From IMG/VR virus record IMGVR_UViG_3300034120_000659, positions 1 through 30,483 of that record: 30,483 nucleotides of DNA, one strand, 5' to 3'. How positions within the stretch are numbered: position 1 is the stretch's first letter; each line of letters starts with the position of its first letter. Under the pieces are notes generated by a model. That model did no database searches, was not told the DNA's origin, and saw only the letters and a list, made by a program, of their open reading frames with translations. Both the position numbers and the translations under genes were made by a program. The DNA is from a virus. Shown one piece after another: positions 29,042 through 30,483 of the stretch.

Positions 29042-29491
29042 ATGATCACGATAGCGTTAGTCGGGTGCAGCAAAACCAAGGCGGTCAGCCACCCAAGCGG
29101 ATACGCGGCGGCAAGGGATTTGTACGTCAGCGATTTGTTTTCCAAGCGTGTTGATCACGTCGAAAGCCGTGGCTTGCCGTGGTACATCCTCTCCGCGAAG
29201 TGCGGATTACTGAAACCATCGGTGCAGGTTCGAGCCTACGACAAGACGATCAGCGATCTATCAGGAATCGAAGTTGCCGAATGGCACCTTGGCGTAGCCA
29301 ATCAATTGATGTCGGAGTTGTGGTACGAGTTCGGCGCGCCAAAGTTGTCGAGCGTGGCTGTGGAGCTGCACGCCGGCGCGAAGTATTGCGAACCGCTGGG
29401 GGCGATTCTTCAGATGTTCGGAGTGAAAGTAGTCAAGCCGGTGGCTAGTCGTGGCATCGGGCAGCAGTTGGCGTTCTACAAGTCCGCATAA
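29042..29491 (+). CDS. DUF6884-like protein
   Basis: A 149-residue protein: MITIALVGCSKTKAVSHPSGYAAARDLYVSDLFSKR, WYILSAKCGLLKP, then Y-D-K-T-I and W-H-L-G-V. This is the pattern of a phage/bacterial family (DUF6884) thought to resemble nucleoside-processing enzymes, though activity is not established. Its ATG lies 12 nt after the attC G crossover, and the attC arm phase (GCT-TCG) is in frame with it. There is no attC downstream with the R'' (GCCTAAC) that its 5' end would require. It may be a phage gene into whose 5' flank the array inserted. Confidence 0.65.
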   Translation: MITIALVGCSKTKAVSHPSGYAAARDLYVSDLFSKRVDHVESRGLPWYILSAKCGLLKPSVQVRAYDKTISDLSGIEVAEWHLGVANQLMSELWYEFGAPKLSSVAVELHAGAKYCEPLGAILQMFGVKVVKPVASRGIGQQLAFYKSA

Positions 29492-29528
29492 CAAATAGTA
29501 TGCGGAACTCCGCATATCACGGTGATAT
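29483..29528 (+). terminator. Mutually exclusive hairpins after the DUF6884 gene
   Basis: TCCGCATA (29483-29490), TATGCGGA (29499-29506) and TCCGCATA (29509-29516) allow either of two 8-bp stems. ATATCAC-G-GTGATAT (29514-29528) adds a third hairpin overlapping the last copy. There is no T-tract. It could be an attenuator or an antisense-type regulatory switch. Confidence 0.4.
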
Positions 29529-29566
29529 GTTGAATTTACCATATTCCGAATTGCAAAGGAAAGCCA

Positions 29567-29677
29567 ATGAGTCTATTTGAATTTCGCTACCTAGTGGAAT
29601 CGGCGATTCCGTGGTGGTTTCCGTTTGCAGTGGCTGGTGGTGGTTTGATTTCTTATGCGATGTGGAGGAAGAAATGA
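29567..29677 (+). CDS. 36-residue single-pass membrane peptide
   Basis: ATG 6 nt after AAAGGAAAG. MSLFEFRYLVESAIPWWF is followed by a hydrophobic stretch (PFAVAGGGLISYAMW) and a positively charged end (RKK). It is probably an inserted membrane helix with cytosolic C-terminus. The next gene starts within its stop (ATGA). Its role is unknown, but the ribosome-binding site and coupling support a real gene. Confidence 0.5.
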   Translation: MSLFEFRYLVESAIPWWFPFAVAGGGLISYAMWRKK

Positions 29678-29898
29678 GTGAGCAAGAAGATGGCGGACCA
29701 GCGTTTCCATTCGTTGAGACTGATTTAGTTTGCGGCCATCGGTTTGATCCCGGCATGAGTCTCCGTGATTATTTTGCGGCGAAAGCGATGCAAGCAATGC
29801 TGTCGATTGAGCAAGTGCATCTGGATCACGGCGAAACAGAGATTGCTGTGTGGTCGTATCAACAAGCCGACGCAATGTTGAAAATTAGGAAGGAATAG
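29674..29898 (+). CDS. Small conserved-type phage protein (74 aa)
   Basis: A 74-residue protein: PGMSLRDYFAAKAMQAML, then an acidic helix. The G-M-S-L-R-D-Y-F-A-A-K-A-M-Q segment is found in many small phage early proteins whose function is unknown. ATG overlaps the upstream stop, and GGAGGAA lies just before it. Confidence 0.6.
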   Translation: MSEQEDGGPAFPFVETDLVCGHRFDPGMSLRDYFAAKAMQAMLSIEQVHLDHGETEIAVWSYQQADAMLKIRKE

Positions 29899-29901
29899 GA
29901 A

Positions 29902-29964
29902 ATGAGTGAGCAAGGTTTTCGAGGCATACCAGGTGTACCGTTTGGCGTGGAGGTGACGGAGTGA
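29902..29964 (+). CDS. 20-residue leader peptide overlapping rusA
   Basis: ATG (after AAAATTAGGAAGGAATAGGAA) begins a 20-residue ORF (MSEQGFRGIPGVPFGVEVTE) that ends inside the GTG start of the RusA gene (GTGA). It shares the opening M-S-E-Q with the preceding gene, so it may be a duplicated start or a translational coupler. It may also be non-functional. Confidence 0.35.
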   Translation: MSEQGFRGIPGVPFGVEVTE

Positions 29965-30422
29965 TCCAGGTTTATGTGCCAGTGGTGCCAGTGGCTCAGC
30001 CTCGGCAACGGACGCGGGTGATGCAACTCGGTGGTCGAGCGATCGCTCGGAACTACACGCCGACCAACTCGCCAGCCAACGCAACGAAAGCAACGATCAA
30101 GCTGGCAGTGGCTCAGGTGTTCGTTGGTCCGGTGCTGACTGGTCCGGTTAGCCTGCGAGTGGTTGCCGTGTTCCCTCGGCCAGCAAGCCGAGTCTGGAAG
30201 AAACGAGCGATGCCGCGTGAGTGGAAGCCGAGCAAGCCTGACGGTGACAATGTCGCCAAGCTTGTGCTCGACGCGATGAATGAATTGGTCTGGAGAGATG
30301 ATTCTCAAGTCGTCTCGCTGGAGGTGTTGAAAATGATTGCGGCAGGCGATGAGCAACCGCACTTGGAGATCACAATCACGGAGGTGAACGATGAAGCAAT
30401 TCCGGCACAAAAACGTGTTTGA
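29961..30422 (+). CDS. rusA: RusA-family Holliday junction resolvase
   Basis: A 153-residue protein with GTG start. Central and late motifs: KP-D94-G-D96-N97-V-A-K-L-V-L-D-A-M-N and W-R-D113-D114-S-Q-V-V, the conserved acidic residues that bind Mg2+ in RusA. It cleaves four-way junctions made during phage replication and recombination, and pairs well with the RecE/RecT-like module upstream. Length matches RusA (about 120-150 aa). The next gene's start overlaps its end. Confidence 0.88.
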   Translation: MIQVYVPVVPVAQPRQRTRVMQLGGRAIARNYTPTNSPANATKATIKLAVAQVFVGPVLTGPVSLRVVAVFPRPASRVWKKRAMPREWKPSKPDGDNVAKLVLDAMNELVWRDDSQVVSLEVLKMIAAGDEQPHLEITITEVNDEAIPAQKRV

Positions 30423-30483
30423 GGAAATCAAAAACAAGAGCCACGATGAGGACTGGATCGGGTTGCCTCCGAAGATGGCGACC
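30391..30483 (+). CDS. Unknown gene, 3' partial
   Basis: ATG 4 nt after GGAGGTG, a strong Shine-Dalgarno, and in a different frame from rusA's last 10 codons. The visible start (MKQFRHKNVFEEIKNKSHD) is basic and helical. The frame runs open to the window edge. No family can be assigned from 31 residues. Confidence 0.5.
   Translation, partial: MKQFRHKNVFEEIKNKSHDEDWIGLPPKMAT

Overview
The window is one continuous stretch of a tailed-phage genome or prophage with a long non-contractile tail (siphovirus-like). Every supported gene is on the + strand and most neighbours overlap or nearly touch. Several traits point to a Planctomycetota host: moderate-high GC, codons rich in GATCGA/GTCGAC, many starts without a clear Shine-Dalgarno, a protease-capsid fusion, and tail proteins of a type I associate with planctomycete prophages. 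The host call is an inference. No integrase, lysis gene or integron integrase is in the window.

Region 1 (1-18458) is the late operon. It begins inside the large terminase, whose Walker A motif is at the left edge. It continues through a small zinc-ribbon protein, a lambda gpW-like protein, the portal, a protease/scaffold/major-capsid fusion, a decoration candidate, head-tail joining and tail-completion proteins, a gpZ-like protein and the tail tube. A pair of tail-assembly-chaperone genes is linked by an A AAA AAA slippery heptamer, the lambda G/GT arrangement. Then come a short tape measure, tail-tip or fibre proteins including one with 34 cysteines, an Erv/ALR-like domain fused to a GT4 glycosyltransferase, a metallophosphoesterase, an HNH endonuclease and an HExxH mini-protein. 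A hairpin plus T-tract follows as a likely terminator.

Region 2 (18550-26421) is the early operon. It opens with a near-consensus promoter that should give a leaderless mRNA for an excisionase-type HTH protein. A structured 186-nt leader and a phage csrA follow. Next are RecE-like nuclease and RecT-like annealing genes, small zinc and winged-helix proteins, an aberrant tRNA-like gene, a DGQHRL/ParB-like protein, an SPPY DNA methyltransferase, an HNH endonuclease, and a lambda-O-like replication gene carrying palindromic iterons next to a purine tract (candidate origin). Its downstream partner could be a helicase loader.

Region 3 (26422-29041) is the most unusual part. It is an array of six integron-type gene cassettes bounded by seven attC sites, with no integrase in the window. 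Each cassette's 5' end is the exact reverse complement (7-9 nt) of the R'' box of its own downstream attC, which is the signature of integrase-mediated cassette insertion. Several attC loops carry a Shine-Dalgarno and ATG, and the attC arm is read in frame into the following cassette's gene. So a phage early operon appears to carry a CALIN-like cassette cluster whose recombination sites also supply translation starts.

Region 4 (29042-30483) returns to phage early genes: a DUF6884-like protein, overlapping hairpins, two tiny ORFs, a small conserved phage protein, a RusA-family resolvase, and a gene that runs off the right edge.
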